64,000 nt of DNA from Loripinus fragilis (taxonomy: Eukaryota; Mollusca; Bivalvia; Lucinida; Lucinidae). The position numbers were made by a program, and so were the translations under genes. Location: positions 76,871,144-76,935,143 of the forward strand of contig OZ026515.1 of NCBI GenBank assembly GCA_964019695.1. The letters run 5' to 3'. The notes under the pieces were generated by a model that was not told the DNA's origin, ran no database searches, and was given only the letters and a program-made list of their open reading frames with translations. Shown here piece after piece: positions 43,701-51,426 of this stretch (position 1 is the first letter of the stretch; every line of letters starts with the position of its first letter).

Positions 43701-45879
43701 TAGCTTTAAACGCTTCTCCTGAACCACTGGTCTTAATTCAAAATAATTTCACAGAATTGTTCCTCTTAATACCCTCTACCAAAATTGCCTAAATAGTTCC
43801 GTTCCACATTACAAAAGGGCCGCCAGAACCCCAGGTAAGAAATGTCTTTAAAGGACATCTCCTCCTGAACCACTGTCCCAAATTCGATATAATGTCACAG
43901 AATTGTTCCTCATAATGCCCTCTACCAAAATTGCACAAATGGTTCCGCTCTGCTGAACAAAAGGGCCACCAGAGCTCCAGATAAGAATTATCTTTAAACG
44001 ACATCTCATGAAACACTGGTCCAAATTCAAATAATTTCACAGAATTGTTCCTCATGATGCCACTACCAAAATTGCACAAATTGTTCTGCTCCGCTGAACA
44101 AAGGAGCTGCCAAATATCAAAATAAGAAATACAGTATAACCGCATTTCCTCCTGAACCACTGGTCCTTATTCAAAATAAGTTCACAGAATTGTTCCTCAT
44201 GATAACTTTTACCAAAATTGCACAAATGGTTAGGGTCTGCTGAAAAAAGGGGCGTTCAGAGCTCTAGATAATAAATGCCTTAAATAGACATCTTCTTTCG
44301 AACCACTGGTCCAAATTCCATATAACTTCACGTGAATATTCCCCATGATGGCATCTTTCAAAATTGCATAAATGATTCTGCTGCACCAAACAGGAGGACT
44401 ACCAAAGCTCCAGATAAGAAATCTTTTAAACAACATCTCCTGAACCACCTGACTAGATATATGCTATGTTGGTTAAGAAGTACCCTGGGGACCATGTTTT
44501 TGATGATATGATTTTTGGAAGCATATTGATCATTCAGTGATCATTTCTACCAAATAATTTTGAATTTTGATAACATGATTGCTTTCGTAATGGTTTCAAA
44601 CTACGCAGTACTACTGTCTCAATTTTTCTCTCTTTTTAAAGCAGAGAGCAACAAAAACTGTCTCAAAACATTTTATATTATGCTGAATGCTTGAAAGATG
44701 AGATGATCTAAAACGCCTATCATGTTTGGATAATGTACGAGCCCTAAAACAATTTTATGACCTCTCTAGCAGATACTTTGAGACTAACCCGTTGTCTATC
44801 AGATGCAGGGCCAAACTGACCCCTAAGCGTGAAGCGACTCGTAAGGGGGAGTCGATATCATATGTGATAACACTTATGTGATAGACAATCTTTATACAAA
44901 TATTATAAAATTCTGTGCTTAGGCAGAACCTATGTAACTTTCATATATGATGGAACTCCCCCTTTATTTGAACTTTTGGGAAATTGAGCTTAGTTTTAAC
45001 CCTTAAAGCGCCAAGAAAAAATGCATCTGAAAATGTCGTCTGTCGAAGTTGTCTGCTGCAAATAATTGCTTAACATTACTGATGATTTAAGTATAGAAGC
45101 AAACAGGGTGGACCCAGAACAGACTGCTCCTGTAGGAGCACTCTGATCTGGGTCCACACTGTTTGCCATAGAGACTTCTTAAACATTTCAGCAGACGAGA
45201 AAAGCAGATGACTTTTGTTGTGATTGGCGCATTAAGGGTTAAATCCGAAAGGGGCTTGTATTTATTTATTTCTTCTTCCTGCTTGATATTAGGCCTAAAT
45301 GAAATTTATGTGTGATTCCTGTTGCATACCAACAAAATTTAGGGTAGGTAGGTAGGTAGGGAAATTATTAAATTTTGTTATAACATTTAACAAAGAAAAA
45401 AGTGACAAAACCTGAAAAAGTGCCCATTTTAGGTCTTTTTTCTCCAAAGACCATTTTAATGTTTAGGGTAGGGTTAAAAAAATTAGGGTAGGTAGGCCAA
45501 GAGGAACCACACATACATTTCATTTAAGCCTTATAAGTCAGAATTCTATAATTTGGACGGGAAATAAAAAAACAACTGTTACCCAAATCTTCATGTTGAC
45601 AGAAATTGATGGGTTCTCAGAAAATGATATTCAAGCCCTGCATATTTCTGTGGAGAATTCTAACAGGGAATACAGTTAAAGCATATCTACACATGGTAGC
45701 ATGGTTTCTTGTCGTGCACTCATAGTCATATTTTTATATTAAATATATGTTTATATTTCAGTAAGCGACATGATGGTTTGATAAAAGATATAGAAAAAAA
45801 GCAAGAGACACAGAGAGATATTTTACAGAAACTACAAACGCAGTATCAACATCATCAACAGAAAGCTGTGAAATCCTAG
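25674..45879 (+). CDS. PFDN6: Prefoldin subunit 6 gene, four coding exons
   Basis: Joining 25674-25737, 35723-35793, 39118-39242 and 45762-45879 gives 378 bases and a 125-residue protein, close to the usual length of about 130. Prefoldin is the cytosolic hexamer that hands unfolded actin and tubulin to the chaperonin CCT. Subunit 6 is a beta-type subunit: two coiled-coil helices joined by beta hairpins. Residues 1-45 are the N-terminal helix (EVQKKMSNELEKF, GRQQLDGQLNEN, VKE). The conserved VFKMIGPVLVKQ (56-67) is the hairpin region. RIDYINGEI (79-87) leads into the C-terminal helix, which ends KAVKS. All introns are GT-AG, in phases 1, 0 and 2. No stops or frameshifts occur, so the gene looks functional. 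Introns are 9985, 3324 and 6519 bases, mostly transposons. The start is the only ATG that gives the family N-terminus. Confidence 0.95.
26010..26077 (+). repeat. Repeat G, first segment
   Basis: It carries AAAAGCTGGCGGTCG and ATCATTGTATGTATTCT, matching the left part of the empty copy at 20641-20905 (reverse strand). It is interrupted at 26078 by element A. Confidence 0.75.
26078..28091. mobile_element. CAGG long-inverted-repeat element A
   Basis: A 2.0 kb non-coding element with inverted arms of about 430 bp. The ends are CAGGTTGGGGAAAAGCC and its complement. Each arm contains its own small palindrome, ATTATAGCTTCTTTCAGC next to GCTATAATAG. ATTCT is duplicated at 26073-26077 and 28092-28096, and the empty repeat G copy has one such site (GTTCT). 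A GGATCC element is nested at 27202-27513. No transposase is encoded. The ends and 5 bp duplication point to a hAT-like (hAT5-type) non-autonomous element, which is an inference. Confidence 0.8.
27202..27513. repeat. GGATCC-ended element, copy 3, in element A
   Basis: The ends are CATGCGTGGATCCAGG and CTGGATCCGCACATG. AATAAA is duplicated at 27196-27201 and 27514-27519. Element B has the uninterrupted GCTGAATAAATACAAATTG near 31390-31410, which proves the insertion and a 6 bp duplication. The core palindrome GCAAAACGCCATTTAAATG lies near 27320-27360. Confidence 0.85.
28092..28198 (+). repeat. Repeat G, middle segment
   Basis: It lies between elements A and B and carries TGCATGCTTCCATTTTG, TGATTATTAACATC and GTTACCATTTAA. 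It continues repeat G exactly where 26077 stopped. Confidence 0.8.
28653..30234 (+). mobile_element. HEL-1 Helentron-like element, copy 1
   Basis: It starts TTAGCTCACCTGAGCC, where a nested hairpin forms (GCTCACC, GAGCC/GGCTC, GGTGAGC). After CCGTCCGTCC words come about three degenerate units of 430-470 bp with ACATGACCAAGATGGC and TGACCTTGACCTACTT. Near the 3' end GATCAGGTGAGCG inverts the 5' motif, and AGGACCTTCAGGTCCT forms a hairpin before CTAG. It is inserted in element B between GATTA and TTTTATTTGCC. Element A reads GATTAATTTATTTGCC there. Confidence 0.7.
30308..30596. repeat. GGATCC-ended element, copy 4, in element B
   Basis: It runs from CATGCGCGACCAG to CTGGATCTGCACATG. CGTTTT (30302-30307) and CATTTT (30597-30602) flank it, a 6 bp duplication with one change. 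Element A lacks the insertion. A 28-base C run lies at 30553-30580. Confidence 0.7.
31115..31307 (+). mobile_element. tRNA-derived SINE, copy 3
   Basis: A well-preserved copy: A box TGGCTCAGTGATAGAG, B box GATTCGAGCCTC, body CCTAGCTTAGTACTGG, then TTGATGGGACGTAAAG and a CAAACAAACAAA tail. ACTGGATCAATA and ACTGGATTAAAA flank it. Element A has one such site, so it is an empty allele. Confidence 0.9.
31989..32130 (+). repeat. Repeat G, last segment
   Basis: It continues TTTAACACATGCTTCC, GAGTATGTTGCTTGATC and TTATGCATGGTATG of repeat G after element B. Fragments of repeat G recur near 32596 (AGCTTTTTTGAAAAGC). Confidence 0.75.
32300..32443 (-). repeat. HEL-3 minisatellite element, 5' fragment
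   Basis: On the - strand it starts TATGCCCCCAAAGGGAGGC, then ATAGTAATCAAACTGCCTG and GGAGTATATCTCCTATATT. It matches the left part of the element at 54180. Confidence 0.65.
32842..33029 (-). mobile_element. 3' LTR of a Ty3/Gypsy-type retrotransposon
   Basis: A 188 bp unit whose - strand reads TGTAATG at the start and CTAAGACA at the end (TG...CA). A purine tract, AAACAAGGGGAA, lies just upstream on the - strand at 33030-33041. It is placed downstream of integrase coding remnants. No second LTR lies in the window. Confidence 0.7.
33051..33160. repeat. Two 55 bp direct repeats in the LTR element 3' region
   Basis: 33051-33105 and 33106-33160 share CTCATTGATTTCTAAACC, AATGTCCAT and ACTACGGTA. 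They lie between the integrase remnant and the LTR. Confidence 0.85.
33375..33850 (-). pseudogene. Integrase C-terminus of a Ty3/Gypsy-type element
   Basis: The - strand reads NRERQKKFHDR, then KGDKVRVQIYD, LWKPAVITDQH, SYILQTHDG and YRRNRKFIHKTK. This is the pattern of the C-terminal integrase domain found in many animal Ty3/Gypsy polyproteins. A tail with SDSYITRSGRSFPTNI follows in another frame. The core integrase, reverse transcriptase, gag and 5' LTR are absent. A stop near 33813 and a frame break near 33545 show decay. Only the 3' end survives inside PFDN6 intron 1, on the opposite strand. Confidence 0.8.
33851..35145. other. Intron 1 sequence, mostly unassigned
   Basis: It contains a diverged H1 copy at about 34770-34830 (CAGTTTGACCCAGGTCAG and CTGATCTGGATCCAAATC). 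No gene is seen. Confidence 0.4.
35151..35507. mobile_element. CAGGG element, 357 bp
   Basis: The ends are CAGGGCTTTTTTTCACC and GGCCAAAAATAAGCCCTG, an imperfect inverted pair. ATATT is duplicated at 35146-35150 and 35508-35512. It is non-coding and lies in intron 1 just before exon 2. Confidence 0.75.
35723..35793 (+). CDS. PFDN6: PFDN6 exon 2
   Basis: Completes codon 22 and encodes residues 23-45 (YQKYVKGRQQLDGQLNEN, then SSVKE). The acceptor is CTATTAACAG and the donor GAG|GTAAAT. The GRQ-L-QL-EN pattern is diagnostic of subunit 6. Confidence 0.95.
36010..36262. repeat. H2 hairpin element 1
   Basis: The inverted arms are ATGAGATTTCCAACAATGTGG and CCACATTGTTGGAAATCACG. Inside is a strong palindrome at 36065-36115, with CAAAGGCTCAGACCAG and CTGATCAGAGCCTTTG around CTGCGCATATGCGCAG. 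It lies in PFDN6 intron 2. Confidence 0.75.
36397..36645. repeat. H2 hairpin element 2
   Basis: A second copy 130 bp on, with arms CATGTGATTTCCAACAATG and CATTGTTGGAAATCTCATG. The inner palindrome at 36545-36595 is imperfect (CAAAGGCTTTGATCAGAC and GGTCTGAGCCTTTG). Confidence 0.7.
36739..37085 (-). repeat. Repeat F, truncated
   Basis: Reversed copy beginning AACAACAGCAGAATCTAGCG and ending CATACTTACTATTT. The distal 250 bp are missing. It lies in PFDN6 intron 2. Confidence 0.75.
37379..37650. repeat. GGATCC-type element, diverged
   Basis: It has the GGGGTCC-rich interior of the copy at 20011 and ends CCCTCTGGATTGGCACTTG. The left terminal motif is not preserved. Confidence 0.5.
37683..38150. 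mobile_element. CAGGG element, 468 bp, with an H1 inside
   Basis: The ends are CAGGGCTCACCCTGCC and GAGCCAGGGTAAGCCCTG, inverted. The flanks are GTTGT and TTTGT, a 5 bp duplication with one difference. An H1 hairpin sits inside at 37908-37972. It is non-coding. Confidence 0.65.
37908..37972. repeat. H1 hairpin repeat
   Basis: CAAACAGTTTGGATCCAGAT and GATCTAGGTCCAAACTGTTTG pair around CAGGCCTGAC and GTCGGGCCTG, giving an almost complete hairpin of about 28 bp per arm. Confidence 0.85.
38667..39080 (+). mobile_element. CAGGG 413 bp element, copy 1, before exon 3
   Basis: It runs from CAGGGTTCCCACATGC to CCCTGTATGAACCCTG. TGTAC is duplicated at 38662-38666 and 39081-39085. The body is rich in CCTTGAAAAGTCCTTGAA. 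A perfect 20 bp stem with a 2-base loop lies at 38852-38893, centred on GGTGCAGCAAATGCTGCACC. It ends 37 bases before PFDN6 exon 3. Confidence 0.85.
39118..39242 (+). CDS. PFDN6: PFDN6 exon 3
   Basis: Encodes residues 46-86 and two bases of codon 87. The acceptor is TTCATTTGCAG and the donor AT|GTGAGT. It carries VFKMIGPVLVKQ, the conserved beta-hairpin region, and RIDYINGE. TACTAAA at 39083-39089 is a good branch-point candidate about 29 bases upstream of the acceptor. Confidence 0.95.
39294..39706 (+). mobile_element. CAGGG 413 bp element, copy 2, after exon 3
   Basis: Same orientation and nearly the same length as the copy at 38667, with only scattered differences. TTAAA is duplicated at 39289-39293 and 39707-39711. 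The inner palindrome has mutations (GCCTTGATTTGG against AAATAAGGC). It starts 51 bases after the exon 3 donor. Confidence 0.85.
39712..41190. other. Intron 3 sequence, mostly unassigned
   Basis: A solitary HEL-1-like 5' end lies at 39934-39970 (TTTTTAGCTCACCAGAGCC). No other feature is recognised. Confidence 0.4.
41191..42670 (+). mobile_element. HEL-2 Helentron-like element, copy 1
   Basis: It starts ATACCCCCGCAAACTTTG, then CCGTCCGTGTGTGCGTCC words, then about six degenerate units of roughly 190 bp (GGGCCGATCAACTCCTACC, ATGCATGAAGGAGTTTGG). Near the 3' end ACGGGGGGTATCTAAT inverts the 5' motif. AATAAGCATTGCTTATT makes a hairpin before GACTTTTGTC. TTT flanks both ends (41188-41190 and 42671-42673). 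It lies in PFDN6 intron 3. Confidence 0.7.
42674..43044. other. Intron 3 spacer
   Basis: No gene or classified repeat recognised. Confidence 0.4.
43045..44456 (+). mobile_element. HEL-1-type 5' end with a different 145 bp core
   Basis: It opens with the HEL-1 hairpin (TTAGCTCACCTGAGCC, GGCTCAAGGGGAGCTA) and CCGTCCGTCC. The core is about nine units of roughly 145 bp (GAACCACTGGTCCAAATTC, AGAATTGTTCCTCATGATG, CCAGAGCTCCAGATAAGA). No 3' hairpin or CTAG is seen, so the right end is lost. Confidence 0.7.
44457..45097. other. Intron 3 sequence, unassigned
   Basis: No gene or classified repeat recognised. Confidence 0.4.
45098..45168. repeat. H1 hairpin repeat
   Basis: The arms GCAAACAGGGTGGACCCAG and CTGGGTCCACACTGTTTGC enclose CTGCTCCTGTAGGAGCACT, itself a hairpin. 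Confidence 0.8.
45292..45530. mobile_element. Harbinger-like MITE
   Basis: A 239 bp element with inverted ends of about 27 bp: GGCCTAAATGAAATTTATG and CATACATTTCATTTAAGCC. TTA is duplicated at 45289-45291 and 45531-45533. The GGC-start and TTA duplication fit PIF/Harbinger. The interior has TTAGGGTAGGTAGG near both ends and is non-coding. It lies in intron 3, 230 bases before exon 4. Confidence 0.75.
45762..45879 (+). CDS. PFDN6: PFDN6 exon 4 and stop
   Basis: Completes codon 87 and encodes residues 88-125, KRHDGLIKDIEKKQETQRDI and on to KAVKS, the C-terminal coiled-coil helix. TAG is at 45877-45879. The acceptor is TTATATTTCAG. Confidence 0.95.
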
Positions 45880-46544
45880 GACAAACTTTGATTTAGTTTT
45901 AAGCTCAACTGAACCATGCATGGGCTCATCAATATGTACTTCAGAAACAGCCATGAATATCACCAATTGTCAATCATGGCCATTAAAGGTGACATTATTA
46001 ATGGGCATGAAATAGTCCACTAGGCACTTATTATGCCATTAACATAAACATCAAATAAATGCCAACTTTTATTTTTAATTTCCATTAGTTATTATTCAAA
46101 TAAATTGGCATTAATTTTTGAGGTAATTTTATAAATTATATATTGATGGGCATTAAAAACAAAGTTGAATTATTGATGGCCATAACTCAAGAATAATGGC
46201 CATTAAAGGCAACATTATTACTGAGCCATTAAATTTTTGTTGGTTTTTATTGTAATTTTTTTTTTCTCACCTTTTAATAAATGGGCCAAAACTACTGGCC
46301 ATTCAATTAAAGGAAACATTGTCCAGGACCATTATTTTTCTTTCTTTATAGTCCATGGAAAAGCTTGGCCATAAATTTCCATTTTATGGCCATAAGTAAT
46401 ATAATTTATGGTCATTGATTTACAAACAATGCCAGTTAATAATGCTGTTTTTTTTTCTACTCATTTATAATGCCCATTAATTATTGAATTATAAATAGGC
46501 ATTAAACCTTTATATTCTTTTCAATGACCGTGACTTATTTCAAA
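45880..46544 (+). promoter_or_regulatory. Putative PFDN6 3' UTR and downstream region
   Basis: AATAAA at 46054-46059 is a candidate poly(A) signal. About ten ATGGCCATTAA-like or GGGCATTAA-like words, often palindromic (TGGCCA), lie in 45960-46510. The true 3' end cannot be placed from sequence. Confidence 0.4.
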
Positions 46545-46876
46545 GTTGTTCAAATGGTCCTTATTACATGACCAAGTTGGCCACCACGCCCATATTTAAA
46601 AATCTTCCTCTCCAGAACCAGAAGGCTGATGACCTTGGGACTTGGTATTTTGCATAGGGCATGTTAGGCCTACTAAGTTTGTTCAAATGATGATCCTAAG
46701 TTGACCTTGACCTACTTAACGTCAAGGTCAAATTTTGCTTCATAATGCATTTAAATGGATTTTTTTGAAAAGTTGATTTTTTGAAGCTGTGGAAACCTTA
46801 GTCATTATTCTCACTTGATATGTCTAACCTAATGAGACTATGGCTTTAAATAAGTTCCAAAGGTCAAGGTTGGTCC
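46545..46876 (+). mobile_element. HEL-1 internal fragment
   Basis: It carries ACATGACCAAGTTGGCC, CCAGAAGGCTGATGACCTTG and TTGACCTTGACCTACTTAA, without either terminus. Confidence 0.7.
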
Positions 46877-46940
46877 ACCGGTATTTATCCAGATCAGAGT
46901 GCTCCTGTAAGAGCAGTCTGATCTGGATGTACACTGTATA
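46877..46940. repeat. H1 hairpin repeat, degenerate
   Basis: CCAGATCAGAGTGCTCCTG and AGAGCAGTCTGATCTGG pair. The outer arms are eroded. Confidence 0.6.
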
Positions 46941-48274
46941 CCTCTACTCTTTCCTTTGTCAATAATGTTCACAAATATGCGGAGCATCTGACAACATTTT
47001 CAGATACAATTTGGCAGGCGCTTTAAGGGTATCTTGTACAAGTATATGTGGGCCACTTTACATTTACCACTTTACCAACAGTGCACAGTACTTTTTACCA
47101 ATAATTTCATAAATGAGCTGACACAATCTTTAGACAAACTTCATGCCATAGTTCTAGTCAACTCTCACAATCTCAGCAAAGGTACAAAATACAAAACAGA
47201 TGCCAAATGTCCTAATATGAAATTATAAACTGTGTTTGGTGGGAATCTTGGTTTTGGTTTTATTATTATAAACCCATATAAGCCTAGTGTAGTATAGTGT
47301 GTGTATACTTCATCCAGATAAGGGAGGTTTGGTAGGTTTTAGCAAAGTATAGTGAGAGGAACTAGAACCTTTAGTTTTTCTAACATGTCTAGATGAAAAA
47401 AATACATTTTGTAATTCAAATTCATTTTTTAATGAAATCTGAAACCCTCAGCATTCATTTAACAAATTTAATTCACTGAATTGATGATAGCATCAGAAGC
47501 CTGAATGTCAACGTCAGTGAAACGTTAGGGGGGGGGGGGGGTGTCAAATTCACAGTGTTAACCTTTCCATAAACTCTACCTTTCCATGTAAAAAAACTTA
47601 AGTTTCTAGTTCCTCTCAGTATACCACCCCTGACAGCCTCATTATAAATGTATATTACATGTTTGGCGGGAAAATACCATGATTTATCCAACAAATAAAA
47701 TCGGTTATTTTGTTTTGCCTAGAAAGTTTTATTTCCTCTAGGGAAATAAATCCCTTTAGCCGGAACTCCTTTTTCCTGACCACAGCTGACCCAAGGCATC
47801 GATGAGATGAGACGCATGTCATATTCATTTTCGTTTTATTATATACAAGTTTTAAACAAGCCTAACGCTTCTCTGCACTTTTGACGTCACCAACATTAAT
47901 AAATGACGTCATTTGCACATGCGATGACGTTGCATAACGTTTCTGTCTTCCAACACTGAAACTGGAGGATCAAGGAACAAAAACGAAAGTATTCTAGAAA
48001 ATCACAATAAATTTAGTACCAAATAGTTCGTTATGATCTAACTAAGAAAATGACTACCCACACTTTATGTTTTCGTTTACTAATATAAAAGTTACAGACG
48101 TTCGAAATTCTGAGGTGGACTTGATGAGAAGATTTCCAAAATGGCGGACTTCACTGGAACAGCTAGCTGATGTATCACTACTACATGTCATGATCCCGCT
48201 ACTTTTACCACATCGCATACTGTAGTATTTTCTTAATTTTAGCAAACAGTTCAAGCAGAATACATGTAATATAC
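46941..48274. other. Unassigned sequence
   Basis: No supported gene. A 14-base G run lies at 47528-47541. Confidence 0.4.
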
Positions 48275-48364
48275 AGTTTATTAAATCGTTCCATTTAAAA
48301 TATGGGATTTATAAACCTTGGGAGGTGGTAAATCCCATATTTCAAATGGAACGATAAATAAACT
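48275..48364. repeat. Long hairpin, about 90 bp
   Basis: AAATCGTTCCATTT and AATATGGGATTTA on the left pair with TAAATCCCATATT and AAATGGAACGATAAA on the right, giving a stem of about 34 bp with few mismatches around CCTTGGGAGGTG. It is either a MITE of minimal size or a small-RNA-like hairpin. Confidence 0.8.
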
Positions 48365-48552
48365 CTATTTAATCACACTAACAGTGCACTATAAAAGGCG
48401 ATCATTTTCGGTTATCATTGCATCTGCAAGCAGCGAAGATCCCAACGAGCCTGTACATGTGTGCTACTCGCCAGAACTTTTGCTTCTCGCAAATGCCAAA
48501 CATGGAAGTAGAAGAAGACTCCCATCAAGATTGAGATCTTTGAAATGTTAGC

Positions 48553-49671
48553 ATGAGCGTTGATTGGAGGCTTTTGTTCATATATTCAATAAGAAGTGGT
48601 CAGTACAAGTTATGCTGTGTGATAAATAGATGGACTACCATGGTGGATGACAATATGTTTGGTATGTTTTCAGACGATCAAATTGCTATTGATGGCTGTG
48701 ATATTCTACGTAAAGACAGATCAGACGCACAGAAAAAAGCAGGAGGAGGCGTAGTACTAGACTTTCGCAAAACTATAAACTGTTGACGTAGACACGAAAT
48801 TGAAACTTCACAAATAGAAATACTTTGGGCTTAAATAACTTTACCAAATGCTAAGCCGTTTCAAGTATGGACTATTTATCGTCCTCCAAGCACAACTTTT
48901 GAGTGGGTAGATCTGTTTGAGGAAGAGTTATCTATAGCACAGACAACACATATAGAAATAATCTTAATGGCCGGTTTCATCTTAGATTTTAATATTAATT
49001 TGAATAAGAAATGGTGTAACTTGATAAAATATTTTGATTTATCACAATTAGTGTCCAAACTAACCGGGGCACAGAATCCAGCTCCACCATTATTGACCAC
49101 ATTTCAACCTCCCATCCAGATAATATAATGGAAAGTTTTGTACCTTCCTTTTCTATTAGTGACCATTTTCCTATATGTTTTATGAGAAAAATTTACAGTA
49201 AAATTGGTAAAACTGATCATATAACATCCCAATATAGCTGCTTTTAAACACAATCGAAGAATCTTTCATAGCAGATATATCACGTGATTAAAATCATTTC
49301 ACTCTAGACTGGACTGATATAAACAATGACATTTCTGTTGGTACAGTATTAGTCAGAAACACCTAAATCATCATGCACCGTATAAAACCAGATGAGTTAA
49401 AACAAATAAACTTCCAAAGTGGTATAACCAAGATATTGCACTTGTGCATCGAAAGCAAGATAATTTTAAATGTAGAAAACTATGGTCTGATTATAAGATA
49501 TTCAGAAATAAAACAAAGGATTTGATAAGAAAAGCAAAACAAAACATTTTTTCAATACGGTCATTAACTCAAAAGATACACAAACAAGATGGCAACACTT
49601 TAGAAAGGTTAACATTAAGGACACAAAGCCCATACCAAAATATGTTTAAGGACAATTTCGTTTGACATTCA
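48553..49671 (+). pseudogene. Decayed endonuclease region of a non-LTR retrotransposon
   Basis: Fragments match the exonuclease-endonuclease-phosphatase domain of Jockey/CR1-type elements in order: GCDILRKDRS, GGGVVLDFRK, WTIYRPPST, IILMAGFILDFNINL (normally GDFN), FDLSQLVS and SISDHFPIC, which keeps the catalytic SDH. The linker follows: WYNQDIALVHRKQDNF and RKLWSDYKIFRNKTKDLIRK. Stops near 48784 and 48833 and a frame shift near 49070 break it. The reverse transcriptase is missing. At about 49672 it runs into a satellite-associated sequence. It is not the lost 5' part of the element at 23545 as far as can be told. Confidence 0.8.
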
Positions 49672-49788
49672 GGGGGTCCCAATGAGAATTTTGGCGCCCA
49701 TGAAAAATTGTCCTTGGGGTGCAAGGTATTCTAAAACCATTTATTTTCAAATAGACTGTACGCAATTTAAACGTTTTTCTCATAATTT
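49672..49788. repeat. Satellite-associated fragment
   Basis: TTCAGGGGGTCCCAATGAG, GGCGCCCATGAAAAATTGTCC and GGGGTGCAAGGT match the reverse of 59461-59520 and the words near 3467-3520. Confidence 0.65.
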
Positions 49789-51426
49789 TTAGCTCACCTG
49801 AGCCGAAGACTCATGGGTGAGCTAATGGTATACCAGTCACTCCGGCGTCCGTCTGTCAACATTTTCAAACATCATCTCCTCTGAATCGACTGGGCCAATT
49901 AAACTCAAATTTCATATGGAGACTCCTTAGGGCACAGGAACGAAAGTTTGTTCAAATGGTCCCGGTCACATGACCAAGATGGCCGCCACGCACATATAAA
50001 AAAAATCTTCTCCAGAACCAGAAAGCATATGACCTTGGGACTTGGTATGTAGCATTGGAGATGTGGGGTCTACCAAGTTTGTTCAAATCATGATCCTAGG
50101 TTCACCTTGACCTACTTAATGTCAAGGTCAAGTTTGCTTCCTAATGCATTTAAATGGGAACTTTTTTGAAAAGATGATTTTTTGAATACTGTTGATGCCA
50201 AAGTCATTATTCTCACTTGAAGTTTATCTAAAGTGACAATGGCTATAATTAAGTTCCAAAGGTCAAGGTTGACCTTTGACCCTTCAGCCAAGTCCGTTCA
50301 TATTGGAGTCCCATCAATATATTAAAACATAGTTTTCTCAGAAATCATTTCATTTTTGGCCAATTGAACTCAAATTTCATATGAAGACTCCTTACAATAA
50401 GTTAGCCAAGATTTGTGCAAATCGTTTTGGTTACATGACTAAGATGGCTGACATGCCCATATATGGTAAAAACCCTTTAAAAATCTTCTCCAGAACCAGA
50501 AGGTGGATGACCTTGGGACTTGATATGTTGCATTGGGCGTGTGGGGCCCACCAAGTTTGTTCAAATGATGATCCTAGGTTGACCTTGACCTACTTAAGGT
50601 CAAGGTAAAATTTGCCTCCTAATGCATTTCAATGGATTTTTTTTTGAAAAGTTGATTTTTTTAATACTGTGGAAGCTAAAGTCATTTTTCTCGCTTGAAA
50701 TGTTCAATCTAATGAGACATTGGCTATAAATAAGTTTTAAAGGTCAAAGTTGATCTTTCAGCCAAGGTCGCTCATATTGGAGTCCCATCAACATATTAAA
50801 ACATAGTTTTCTCAGAAACCACTATGCCAATTGCACTCGAATTTCATATGAAACTCCTTATGATTTGTTAGCCAAAATTTATATAAAATGTCCTGGTCAC
50901 ATGACTAAGATGGCCACAATGCCCATATATGGTAAAAACTTGTTAAATATCGTCTTTTCTGGAACCAAAAGGCCAATGGCCTTGGGATTTGGCATGTAGC
51001 ATTGGGGATGTGGGCCCTACCAGGTTTGCACAAATGATGAATCTAGATTGACCTTGACCTACTTCATGGCAAGGTAAAATATGATTCATAATGTATTTAT
51101 AGGGGAAAAATCTTGAAATGTTCATTTTTCTATAACTGTTTAAGCCAAAATCATAATACATGCGAGAAATGTTTAACCTAATGTGACCATGATTTTATAT
51201 AAGTACCAAATGTAAAGCTGACCTGTAACCTTTTATAAACAACTTTGTCACAGAAATCACTGATGGATTATTCATTTGATTGTTTAAGGTCATTTGACCA
51301 ATATGGCTGCAACCCCTTTATATGGTAAAACAAAATATGTTTCATTATAAGCTGTAGTTGGCCTTGACCTATTTTAACATTATTAATGAGATCAGGTGAG
51401 CGCCTTGGGAACTTCAGGTCCTCTAG
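49789..51426 (+). mobile_element. HEL-1, copy 2
   Basis: It starts TTAGCTCACCTGAGCC and ends with GATCAGGTGAGCGCC, a diverged hairpin (GGAACTTCAGGTCCT) and CTAG. Three or four internal units carry ACATGACCAAGATGGCC and TTGACCTTGACCTACTT. Confidence 0.75.

Noticed and set aside
43239..44448. Minus-strand frames with repeating peptide units
   Set aside because: The periodicity follows the 145 bp minisatellite and the frames break at each unit. This is not a repeat protein.
41191..44456. Regularly spaced repeats that could suggest a CRISPR array
   Set aside because: Units are 145-190 bp, diverged and without short spacers, in an animal gene intron. They are minisatellite cores of mobile elements.
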